Shown here: positions 23,781 through 34,600 of the stretch, piece after piece
Layout of the letters: each line of letters starts with the position of its first letter
Numbering within the stretch: position 1 is the first letter of the stretch
Source: Mycteria americana
Lineage: Eukaryota > Chordata > Aves > Ciconiiformes > Ciconiidae
Length of the DNA: 64,000 nt
Assembly: GCF_035582795.1 (NCBI RefSeq)
Contig: NC_134367.1
Coordinates: 2,978,501 to 3,042,500, forward strand
Direction of reading: 5' to 3'
Translations under genes and position numbers: made by a program
Notes under the pieces: generated by a model
Seen by the model: the letters and a program-made list of their open reading frames with translations, nothing else
What the model was told of the DNA's origin: nothing
Databases searched by the model: none

Positions 23781-24132
23781 TCAGGGGGATCTTATCAATG
23801 TGTATAGATAACTGATGGGGAGGAGTAAAGGAGATGGAGGCAGACTCTTCCCAGTGGTGCCCCATGGATGGACAAGAGGCAACAAGTGCAAACTGAAACA
23901 CAGGAAATTCCATTGCAACCTAAGAAGAAAACTTTTTTTTCTCTGAGGTTGGTTGAACAGTGGAACAGGTTGCCCAGAGAAGTTGTAGCTTCTCCATCCT
24001 TGGAGACAGTCAAAACCTGACAGGACACAGTACTGAGCAACCTGCTCGAGCTGACCTGGCTCTGAGCAGGGGGCTTAGACTAGGTTATCTGCAGAGGTCC
24101 TTCCAACCTCAGCTGTGCCGTGACTCTGTAAA
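23781..24132 (+). mobile_element. CR1 3'-end fragment
   Basis: A 5'-truncated CR1 reads forward through familiar 3' landmarks: GGGGGATCTTATCAATG, GACTCTTCCCAGTGG, GACAAGAGGCAACAAG, GAACAGGTTGCCCAGAG, CTCCATCCTTGGAGA, GAGCAACCTGCTCGAGCTG and GAGGTCCTTCCAACCTCAG, and ends at a degenerate TGACTCTGTAAA tail. It covers the end of ORF2 and the 3' UTR. Divergence is moderate. Confidence 0.92.
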
Positions 24133-24992
24133 TCCTCTTAGCCGTAGCTGTGGTGGTAGGAGCAGTGTCCATCTTTTCTAGGATACTCCAGGGGTTACAG
24201 AATTCCCTCAGGATCTTGATGATCCTCCTCTGTTGGGAGACTGAAATGACATCCTAAGCAGATGCATCAAAAAGAACAGCCAAAGCATACCTGGGATGAT
24301 GGTACTTCTTTAAGTGACTGCAGGAGGCTGGAGCCAGACCCTTAAGTCTGCTCTCTTTTTGGCCACACTACTTTTGCTTTTCTGTGTGTACAGCAGTCTG
24401 ACCCGTTGCAGAGTGGGGCATGCTGGCAGTCTCACAGGATACTCCGAGTCCAGGTAGAGAAAATATACTTCTGAAACGTGTTTCGGTTTTCCACAGGCTG
24501 AGTGGAGGTATGTCAGTTTTTTCTAAAGTTCATAGAGAATGTACTGGAGTTTTACAACAGGGATCGCTTCCTCTTCCTTCAGAGACACACTTCTTCCCAT
24601 TCAATTTATGCAGAACATAAACGGGTGTTTTACGGGAACTGCTTTACTCTTCCTGTTCTCTCCCTTGCCTGCTGAAGTATCACTTGCTTTTCACAGGATG
24701 TAGACAGATTGGATTCCACCCCAATTAGCTGCCTATGCATGAAGAATAGTGTACCTTATATTCTTACAGGGAGATTATTTCACAAGAGATTTTTAAGTGA
24801 GGTGGTTTTAGGTATCATACATCCCATTAGGAGTCATTTAGTTGATTTCTAATGTTGCATTTAGTTGGACATCTTTTGAAACTTAATAGTTTCCAAACAC
24901 AATGAACATTCAGAAGCAGAAATAACCCTTTAAATTGTTTTGCTTCTATACCTGTTTGTTTTAGTGGAATTTATCCACTATAACACTATATC
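24133..24992. other. Intron 1 stretch, nothing recognised
   Basis: Non-coding DNA between two CR1 fragments. A 66-codon open frame at 24420-24620 has no recognisable feature. Confidence 0.55.
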
Positions 24993-25216
24993 TTAGATGG
25001 GATATTAGGAAAAATTTCTTTACTGAAAGGGTGGTCAAGTATTGGAACAGGCTGCCTAGAGAGGTGGTGGAGTCACCATACCTGGAGAAGTTTAAAAAAC
25101 GTGTAGATGTGGCACTTTGGGACATGGTTTAGTAGGCGTGGAGGTGTTGGGTTGATGGTTGGACTAGATGATCCTAGAGGTCTTTTCCAACCTTCATGAT
25201 TCTATGATTCTATGAA
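24993..25216 (+). mobile_element. Short CR1 3' end with intact 8-bp tail repeats
   Basis: It starts at TAGATGGGATATTAGGAAAA and continues through ACTGAAAGGGTGGTCAAG, GAACAGGCTGCCTAGAG, TAGATGATCCTAGAGGTC and TTTTCCAACCTTCATG, ending in two ATTCTATG tail units. The clean tail and few changes mark a fairly young 5'-truncated insertion of about 220 bp. Confidence 0.95.
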
Positions 25217-27115
25217 TTTCTGTCCATGCTCCTCTTTTTTACCATTCTGAAAACACTGAACAGAAATTATTGTGGTCAAACTAGTGGCCTGTGGTCTGCT
25301 ACTTTCATTTGTCTCATCCCCTGCCCTTGGAGAAGGTGGCTGGCCGGACTGCGTATGCTACCATGGGCACATGGAAAGGTGCTAAGGCTAAAAGACTGTA
25401 ACTTTTCTTATGTTCATGGCCTGGTACAAAGACTTCCCGGTGGAATTTGATCCCTGTGGGCATGAGATCATCCTGGAATTTTCTCAACAGTCAGTGAATC
25501 TGTGTTGTCATTAAAGTTTAAATTAAGCTGACTTGTAATGATACAGAGGCATTGCACTGACAAAGCGTACTGGATATCACTGAGCTGTCATCATTGAATA
25601 ACTTATTCTTAAATCATCAGTACTTTCCTACCAAGGGCGAATGGCAAAAAGGAGAACTGCTGAATGGGACAGCCCGATCCCTTGATACTTGTGAATTAGT
25701 ACGTCATGGAAGTCTCCGCCATGTTTTTGTAGCCTCTTTGTACTGTGCAGAATTAGGGAAAAAATCTGGTACCTTATGCTTATTCTATGCCTAAATATGT
25801 ATGCAGTGTTAGGCTGAGAAGTTTTAAACAGATTTTCCCTGGTACTCTGACAGTTTGCTGAATTGTGCAAGGCACAAGATTTTGCAATAGAATTGCAAAT
25901 AAAAGGTAAGCTTAATGTTTTCTGAGATATTTTTTCAGTAGAATATGAGGAATAAAATGAAAAATATTAGATATTTTTTCCTTTAATGATTAAAAAAGTT
26001 TGTTAATCATGGGCAAATGTAAAACTTTTTTTCAGACATGAATTTAATATCACTATATTGTAGGTATAAAATAGAGATTGAGTGAGGTTATTTGCCTCAG
26101 AACAAAGCCTACAAAGGAAATACAGTTTCTCTTAAGGTTTAGAAGGATTAATTTCTTAAAGTTTTCCACTGCTTACTTTACCTCATACAGTGTTTTACAT
26201 AAAGAATTAACTAGTTACCCATTTTTACTGAAGCTTATATGGAATATGGGCCAAAAAATGTGAGATTTGATTTCCATTGAAGTACAGTTCAGGAGCAGGT
26301 TGAGTAACAATGCCATATGTGGTCTAGCATTTCTCAAATTGCAATTTACCTTTCTAATTCAGAAGAGTTAACTACTTATTTCTTCATTCTAAGAGACGAT
26401 CTTTGCCTCAAATACACTCAAGCCATCAATTTCCATAAATTATTAAATTTCATTACAGTTTCACTGCGTATGCCGAGATTCAAATCAGAAAAAATGTAAA
26501 GCAGAGCACGTTTCTTTGTGGAAGCACCTCACCCCCAGTAATTGTTTATTATCTGAAAGACAACTTCTGAAATTTGTGGTTACAACATCTTTACAGGTAG
26601 GTGTGAGATGAATTTGCTTGGAAATCCTGTTTGTAATAACATGCCATGGCTTTTTCTCTTTCTCTTTTTTTTTTTTTTTGCACCTTGTCAGGTATTTATA
26701 TCTAAACATTAAACAGCTCGTTTTCAGGCCAAGTGTACACCTATAAATATTGTACTGTCATTGGAAAAACAGGAATTACTTTTTAACCACCCATTACATT
26801 TACATTTTGGAAGGTGTTGCAAGGAGAAGCAAAGGTTAAGTCAATCTAAGGGGATTTTTTTTGTTGTTTGTATGTGGTTTTTGCTCCTGGTGGCTGGAAA
26901 ACAACAACAGAAAGGAAGTTAGCATGCACAGACAATGCTTGATAGATTGAAAGCATACAGGAAATATATTTACAGAGCTGCACATGCAGCTGTCAAGCGC
27001 TGCTCCCGAGGTAACACCACCCTGATGAAAAAACCCTGCACTGCCTTATCACCTCTAACTCCATTTAACTCCATTGCAATGGAAGGGGCTACGTCATTCA
27101 TCACTAAGCCTTCTC

Positions 27116-27153
27116 AAAAAAAAAAAAAAAAAAAAAAAAAAAGAAAAAAAAAA
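27116..27153 (+). repeat. A-tract (27 A, one G, 10 A)
   Basis: A 38-bp near-pure adenine run lies in the sense orientation. It could be the tail of a retroposed sequence, but I see no recognisable body or target-site duplication around it, so it may be simple expansion. Confidence 0.9.
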
Positions 27154-27159
27154 TCTCTT

Positions 27160-27340
27160 GTTCAAGTCCCTGGAGTTCCTGGAGGACTACTTAGCATGCC
27201 GCTCACAGTCGGATGTGTGCGCTGGCATGAAGCAGCGCTGCACAAAGCTGTACCCCCAAGACTGCGGCGGGGCGGGTGCGGAGGAAGCTCTCCCCGGGGT
27301 TTCTCCTGGCAACAGCGCGGGTTGCTGGGAAACAGAATTA
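27160..27340. promoter_or_regulatory. GC-rich pocket with RFX-like inverted repeat
   Basis: About 180 bp are clearly GC-richer than the flanks. At 27299-27333 two half-palindromes face each other: GTTTCTCCTGGCAACA and GGTTGCTGGGAAAC around GCGC. GGCAAC and GTTGCT are RFX X-box half sites, each arm being an imperfect X-box. It could be an intronic regulatory element or alternative promoter. There is no direct evidence of use. Confidence 0.3.
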
Positions 27341-28569
27341 CTTAAATGGGGAGAAACTTTACCCAACTGGCAGCCTCTTGAATGCAAATAAGGCTTGAAG
27401 GAGACTCCTCTTGCTGGTACCGTAATTTCCCTCTCCGAAATGAAAAATGAATCCAGAGGTTCTTTATTTAGAGGATTATGTATGGATGCTGCTCTGAGGA
27501 ATCATTCAAAGTTGTGTAATAAAAGAGGATAATTATTTCTAGTAAAAGGTAGCGGTGTGGTACACAGGATTCAATAGCTTCTTGTCGCTGCAGTTTTGAA
27601 AAGGGATGTAAAGTCTGAATTTGCCAAATTTGTGTTGTTAAATAAACCTGTCAGTTATGAGAATTAAACACAAAGGTTATATTTACACAGGTTATTTTTT
27701 TCACTAGAGAATGTTTTATCTTACTTTGTGTGAATCCTGAGATACATTGGACTTCTTTGCCGAACTGTATCCATTTATCTTTAGTGCAATTTTTGCATGA
27801 ATGACATTGACCTGACATTTAGGTAATGTTCTGATTTCAACTCAGAAAATAAGAAGGCTGAGAGAAACATCTCACTTTCTTCACTTGGTCTCCATGCTAC
27901 TGTTTAAAAACCTTTTGTGCTCGCATGCTAAAGATCGGTGGTGCCAGCTATGCCTTCAGTTGTGTCTGTGTAACTCTGACAAACAAGTGTTCTTCATTTT
28001 AAATATGATATTTGGCTGACTTTGCCATAGTCAAAGGTAGCATATATGGGGAAGACTAAGTTGGTTTTAAATGATGGCTGTTGCGTTGCAGCTATTCAAA
28101 TACAAGTAGTAAAATACCGTGTAGTAAATCAGGTTGTGGCCTGGATCGCACAGGTGCCTCTGTAACACTCATTTGGTGAATGTATATCACAGGTAGGATT
28201 AGGTTGCCCATTGCTCCTTCTCTTTCCATACCAGATAAGACAGTATGGGGAAAAAAAACCCTTGTTTTGGCTTTATATTGTACCAGGTACAGAGCTGGGA
28301 TAGAGCACTGGAAGGGACTGTATGTATTCTTGAATTGCTGCTGCAAGGTAGATTGCTGCTTTTATAGGTAAAACAGGCACTTGCATGATTAATTCATCAC
28401 ATGATGAATGTCAGAAGACATTTAAACCAGGTGAATAGTGTCCCCAAAATGCCTCTTTCTTTCATGGGCTGCAAGGGGAGTGTCCAGTGACCAGCTCAGA
28501 TGGAGGCGTCGGTATTATAACTAGCTAAAGCATGACGACATGAATCCTGTCGTTGCTGTCTTAGGCAAC

Positions 28570-28986
28570 CGTAGAATCACAGAATGGTTTGGGTTGGAGG
28601 GGACCTTTAAAAGCCATCTAGTCTAATGCCCCTGCAATGAGCAGGGACATCTTCAACTAGATCAGGTTGCTCAGAGCCCGGTCCAACCTGCCCTTGAATG
28701 TTTCCAGGGATGGGGCATCTACCACCTCTCTGGGCAACCTGTGCCAGTGTCTCAGCATAAACAATTTATTCCTAATATCTAGTCTGAATCTCCCCTCTTT
28801 TAGTTTAAAACCATCACCTCTTGTCCTGTCGCTACAGGCCCTACTAAAAAGTCTGTCCCCGTCTTTCTTATAAGCCCCCTTTAAGTACTGGCAGGCTGCT
28901 ATAAGGTCTCCCTGGAGCCTTCTCTTCTCCAGGCTGAACAACCCCAACTCTCTCAGCCTGTCCTCTGATCATTTTTGTGGCTCTAA
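28570..28986 (-). mobile_element. Well-preserved CR1 3' fragment, C-terminal ORF2 still open
   Basis: Read on the minus strand, positions 28947-28657 give 96 uninterrupted codons from a Met, beginning [16 protein letters not shown] and including [11 protein letters not shown] and [18 protein letters not shown], and ending with the normal ORF2 stop. This is the C-terminus of the CR1 reverse transcriptase protein. The 3' UTR follows to a single tail unit near 28571 (ATTCTACG-type). The copy is 5'-truncated just beyond 28986. It is the best kept CR1 reading frame in the window and probably a recent insertion, but it lacks the catalytic domains and cannot move itself. Confidence 0.96.
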
Positions 28987-29831
28987 CCAGATAGTGCACA
29001 ATCTCCCATGGGCCCATTGACTTATATTTTAATTATGTAGCTGTTTGATGTTGGTTAAATCATCGACATGTCTGTCCCAGTCTTCCATTTGGAAGGGTTT
29101 TTCAGGAGTGAACTGCTTTAACTATTTAAAATGTTCTTTTAATTTTGACCCTATTATTTATTGCTCTTATCTCTTTTTGTGTCTACATAGTCATTTAGCA
29201 TCCCTCCATTTTCTTTTATTTCCTTGATGAGAGGAGAGAGAGAGTGGTCCCATGCCGCCTTCTCCTGTGTTCTGTTAAAGACTAAAGCTGTTTTAATCTC
29301 TTCTCATAAAATAGGTTACTTTTCAAAAAATATATCATAATCATACTTTTCAGCATAGTAGAGCTCTGTTATATATGGTATTCTTAAAGAAAAGGGTAAC
29401 TGCTATGGAGACTCATTCAAAGTAGACACGATCATGATTTACGTTATGGTTACATGGACAGATTAGCTCAGTATAAGCCAGGTGTGGATTTATGGCATAA
29501 TAACTACTCCAGGTAACTGCCTACGTGGGTGCCTTTGTTGTGCAGTGAACGCAACGTAATCTGTCTTGGTTTCATTGAAAGGTAAGCTATGTTACATTTA
29601 CTCCAGGGTAAAAAATTGCGGTTACCACAAAGAGATGCTCTAATATGTTAAGAATTTTGTTTGTGTGATTCATTTTTATCTTCTCTGTTTTTTCCCAGAA
29701 CAGCACAACCAAAATTAATTGAGGGAATAATCTTATTTAATGACCTATCCTCCCTGTAGTTGGTATTCAGTGTAAAGCCTTGACATTTTTTTCTTGCCCA
29801 AAGAGTTATTCTGGTTGCCCTCAGTCAAAAG

Positions 29832-29856
29832 CTCTCTCTCTCTCCCCCCCCCCCCC
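29832..29856. repeat. CT repeat running into a C13 tract
   Basis: About six CT units are followed by thirteen consecutive C residues (29844-29856). Simple low-complexity repeat. Confidence 0.9.
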
Positions 29857-31618
29857 ATCAAATGCCAGTTCACAGAATCATAATTTTTTTCCTTCTTTTC
29901 TTTGATTTTCTTGGTTAATGTTCATATACAACATTTTGAATAATAAAGAAAAGAATTTCCAAAGTCAGGTTATGCTAAATGAGAGTTAAGTTGTTCATAT
30001 ATGGAACTGTGGAAGTGCAGCGGCTTTAGTTCCTTCAGAACCCTCAGGAAGTACAATAGTAAAACTCCTCACACTTTAATTGATTTGAAAGAAGGTAAGT
30101 GCAGAATAGACCTCGCATTAGGTTACCATAAGGCAGATTTAAGGTTGTTTGAAGGTTTTAGCTATTAACTTCTGTGTCTTAGTCCTTTTGTGTTCCTTTG
30201 ATATGTAGTATTTACTTTGAATTCTTTTGGCTTAAAAAGCTTCTGTGGTTTAATTAATGTCTTCCCATCAAATTTATACCTTCAAATTACAGTGGTGTAC
30301 ATTGCCTTAACTTCAGTTTTATGTAATTCTTATTAAATTTATTTTTACTTTGCAACCACTCAATTGTTTGGCTTGTAATTTGTTGTGTGATAGGCGTTGC
30401 TTTATCTTTGCATGCTAGTATTTTATTTGTTATGTGTAGAATTTCAGTGGTATGGATACATTTGTATATTGCTCTTATTTTGTTCCTTGCAAATTTTTAT
30501 GATACATATGAAACTTGCATTTAAATTTGTAGTACAATTAAAATAATACACATAAATAAGTCCTTAGTTCAAATAAGATAAAAACCTGTGCAATATATAA
30601 TGATGTTTATTGCCATTTCTTATGTATTGCTCATAGTTAATTCCTGTTGCAGATACGCAAAATTGGAGTTAGTGGTATTTCATCCACCTGGGTGAAGAGA
30701 TTATTTCGGTCTCAGTTTTGAAGATAAGATCTTATTTTCTGTTGAGAAATGTGGCCAAGTAGATTATATCTGTATTTTTACTGTAGTTTGGGCTGGATTT
30801 TTCAGGAATTTGACTTTCCGGGAGCCTCCAAAGATGTTTTAAGGACTGCCCACGTTTCAGGAATGGCTGAGAAACAGAACTCTAGCGGGAACTAATTTTT
30901 CTGGTGTCCCTCTGTGAGACAGAAAGCTCTCGTCTTGAGGGCATAGGGGGTGGAGATTTGGTGCCTGAGGTACTGGCTGATAACTTCTGCTAGGAACCCA
31001 GTGAGAAAGTAGAAGTATCATGCAAGGGATGCTTGTTCTGATTAGGCAATGGAAGTGCTCATAGAAAGCCTGAAGATTAGCAGCAAAGGCATGCCACATC
31101 CTGGACTACTGCTCTGTAATCCGAAAACACTTAACTACCGTTGTGGGATATTAAATACTTTCCACAAACCGTGGCCAACTCTGGCCGATGGCTAGGAGAA
31201 ATATTTCAGTATTGCACCCTTGCTCTCAAAAGGGAAGCACAGGGTGGTTGTTGTTCATGGCAGCGCTGGCCTGTCTACTTTCATTGAGGCATAATCTGGA
31301 TGATGTTGATGTTTCTCCAGAGGTCTTTCTATTTCTGACATTTCCCATTCATCTTTTACTATTTGCAGGCTCAGAAATGCACTTTTTGGTTCATCAAACA
31401 TTCAACTCCTGAAAATTTCATCCCAGAACCTGGTTATGCATCTGTGGCAACTTCAGTCGATGCATAGCCTGCTCCTAAAGCAGGAGCAGGAGTCGGGGAG
31501 GACAGTTGTTGATTAGCTAGCAGGCTGGATGAGGAAAGAGAGGGATGACTCCAGATAGCCCTTGGGGACAGCAAACAGGATACAGAGACAGGGACTGGCA
31601 CCTGCTGTATTGCAGAAC

Positions 31619-31668
31619 AGGATCATAGGATAATCCAGGTTGGAAGGGACTTTGGGAGATCATTGATT
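31619..31668 (-). mobile_element. CR1 3'-tail scrap
   Basis: GGATCATAGGATAATCCAGG, then GGTTGGAAGGGACTTTGGGA, then GATCATTGATT matches the antisense of a CR1 3' end (tail, then 'ggttggaagggacc'). Only about 50 bp remain. Confidence 0.7.
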
Positions 31669-34600
31669 TATGAGATCAGTAGATTGACAGTTGATTTTCT
31701 GGCTTTGTAGAGAAAATGTCTGTAATCATCTGCTACTTTCAAATCTTGAGCTTACATTTTAAAAAAGGACAAAATACTAAGTCATGGAATCAGTGGATGA
31801 TTTCCTGATATGTTTTAGCAAACTGCAGGAAGATTTTTTCTAAGATTATCAGAAGCAAAGTAACTGCACCAGAGATAACATTACAATATGTAGGGTCTAT
31901 GGGGGCTATTTATATTGCTTGCTTCCTTTTTTTTATGTTCTTTCTTAAGGATTCTCCTTCTTACCTAAATAGGGATGTGCGAATCTACTTTTGTACTTAC
32001 TGAGGTTGACCTGATGTGTGATGGGGAGCAGAAATGAAACCTCATCTTAAAGAGGTTGCACTCAGACAACTTTTAATAAAATAAACTGCTCACAGAGTAA
32101 TAATGCTTAATTTTACTAGTATCTCGAGTGACAATTTTCAAAGTTACTATTCAGAAAGGGAACAGGAAAGAGAAGAAATTAGCAAGCAGACCAAATGTAG
32201 AGGGTGGATTCCTAAGCAGAACGTATTAATATGTCATTATATGAAGAAGAGAAATATTAATAAGATGATCCAGAGATATGTTTACAGTTGTTTCTTCTTT
32301 AAGATATTAATTTCAGAACTTAGCTAGTGATCTTTTTTCTTTTGAGTGATTCTGGAATTTTCTGACCCTCCTCCTATTTTTTATCATTTCTCCCATAAAT
32401 CCAGTCATAAATTCAGTGATTTGGGTATAATTGCTCTGGAGCGCAGCTGCAACTTCTGAAATTAAGCAGTAGGACCAACAGAATATCTGTTTGCCATGTT
32501 CACTTCTTCCGAAGTGAAGCATCCTGCTTCTGAAAAGTGTCTCCTGATGTTGGCAGCTGAACATGATTCCTGTTTAAAACGCTGTGTTGAGCAGTGAAGG
32601 GATTTGGGGTAGGACCTTATACCTTGTATCTTACTGTTGAGTGGGTTAATGCATTTGTTTTCTTACCAAGTTGTCTAAATTTCATGCTATTTGATTTAAT
32701 TTGGTCCCTTGTGCCATTCTTTGTCATCAAATTGCTTTTCAAACTACCTGAAAGATGTTCTCTTCTGCTGGTGTAGGATACCGTCCCACTCAGAAAAGGC
32801 CGGATTTAGGCTTTAACACTGAGTACCCAGCATGGGGGTTGCAGGCTGTTTCTGTGCCAGTAAATTGATCTGTATCAGGGCCCTGGCTCTGTAGACGTAG
32901 ATGACTCAGATCATCTCTGTTAAATTGTTAGAGAGATCCTGGGTCTGCCTTTGCCCTGGTCAACCAGTACGTTCCTCTGAAATTCCTAGGCACGGTTCAG
33001 GAGTTAGCATGAATCAGGACCTGTTCCCAGTTGAGAGTTTGACGCAGCCATCCTTTTTTGGAATGTACAAGTATGGTGTGGCTGTGCCTGGGCTGTTGAC
33101 CCAGGTCCAGGGGATGGGACCTGCGGTCACGAAGTAGCCATCAGCAGGACTTAGGTGTCTCTCCAGTCTTTGGTGGTGCGGAAGTGCAGACTTTCAGACT
33201 TGCCCTCTTGCATTGAAATGACTAAATTTCTCCTTAAGTCCTCATTAAGGAGTCATCCTTTTGTTGAGTATTTCACACACCAATTAAGACCTACTCAGTG
33301 TTTGATTTAATTTACAACAATTAAAAGGAAGCTTTTTGAATGAGAGAGGTAAAAAAATAGATCATCAAATATGTATCCTATACATGTGGATATCTGTGCA
33401 CAGACATTCCTGGGTACTACTGTTGTAAAAATATTAAGTATAATGGAAGTGGAAAATGACTAAAAAATGGCACTCTCTGGGCTGATGACTAGATGCAGAT
33501 GAGGAATTTGGAGATATTAATCTCTATAGAACCATTTAAAATATTTAATTTGTGAAAATGTAATTGTTGGAGAGAATGTTGAACACAAAATGCAGCATTT
33601 TGTACCTGAATTTTACAGTAAAGCCCTTGCTTAGTGCAAAACGAAGAATATGTTCTTATTCCTCACACATGGACTGACAATTATGAGAGGGTAACCTGAC
33701 CATATTTTGGATAAATTCTCTTTCTTAGTTACTTGATTTTTCAGACCCTCCTTTTTCATCATCACTGAAGATATTTGAGAGTTTCTATCCACTTCATTAC
33801 AAGTCTATTTTCCCTTTACCCAAGTTAACTGTAAGTGGATTCCATTATGAGTAACTACTTCTACCTAAAGTGCTATGCATATATTTTTCATGTTGCACAC
33901 TGTAATCGCTTTTCTAAATGACAGTCACAAATGCCTGTGAAGCTGGGTTCCTAACGTTTTGATTTTTGTAAGTATCTGTTTTTCTCCTGAGATCTAAAAG
34001 GAAATTATAAGCAGTTAAGGGTACAAATGGTGCTTAAACTTCCATGTGGCACTTAGATATATAATGCATGTATCTAAAGTGTTCCGGGTGGTACTGGACA
34101 AAGAGAATGGGAAAACATTTTAACCTATGAATGCAAATTCTGTTTGATATACTCAGAAAAACAGCTGGTCCTCAAAAAACTGAAGAAGAACACATTTGGT
34201 GAAGATTGACCCATGTATTTTGCAATTTCAAATTGGGGCGTCATGCCAGCAGATGATGAGTAGTTGAAGTCTATTCCCACAGTGGAATATTTAGGAAGTT
34301 GTTGATAGCTTCCCATAGAGTTTGGACTTGCAATTTGTTTGCCTTGCAAAGCTGGAGGACTCCACTCAGCAGTGTGACAGTGTGCCCGCCCTAGACCCAC
34401 CGCACTGCGGCATAGTTCAGGCATGCAGATTTGCTGCTTTGTTTTTCAGCTGGATTCAAATGGAACAATCCATTTCTGGTGCTAATCCTTTTCCACAGCA
34501 TCGCTCGACTATTGCAACCTCCCACGGAAAAGGCCACACTCATGCATACATTATGTTGTCAAAATGATAAATGATAAATGAAGGTGGTAGGTGGTCAGCT

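Larger units (their letters stand above)
25217..28569. other. Intron 1 stretch with a GC-rich pocket near 27.2 kb
   Basis: Mostly AT-rich non-coding DNA. It includes a T-tract near 26666-26681, the A-tract at 27116 and a GC-rich pocket at 27160-27340 (both listed separately). I found no exon with coding character; the 136-codon frame at 26935-27345 is a read-through of the A-tract (poly-Lys) and is not credible. Confidence 0.6.

Noticed and set aside
26935..27391. Open frames of 136 and 105 codons with a poly-Lys stretch
   Set aside because: They depend on reading through a 38-bp A-tract; no domain and no splice support.
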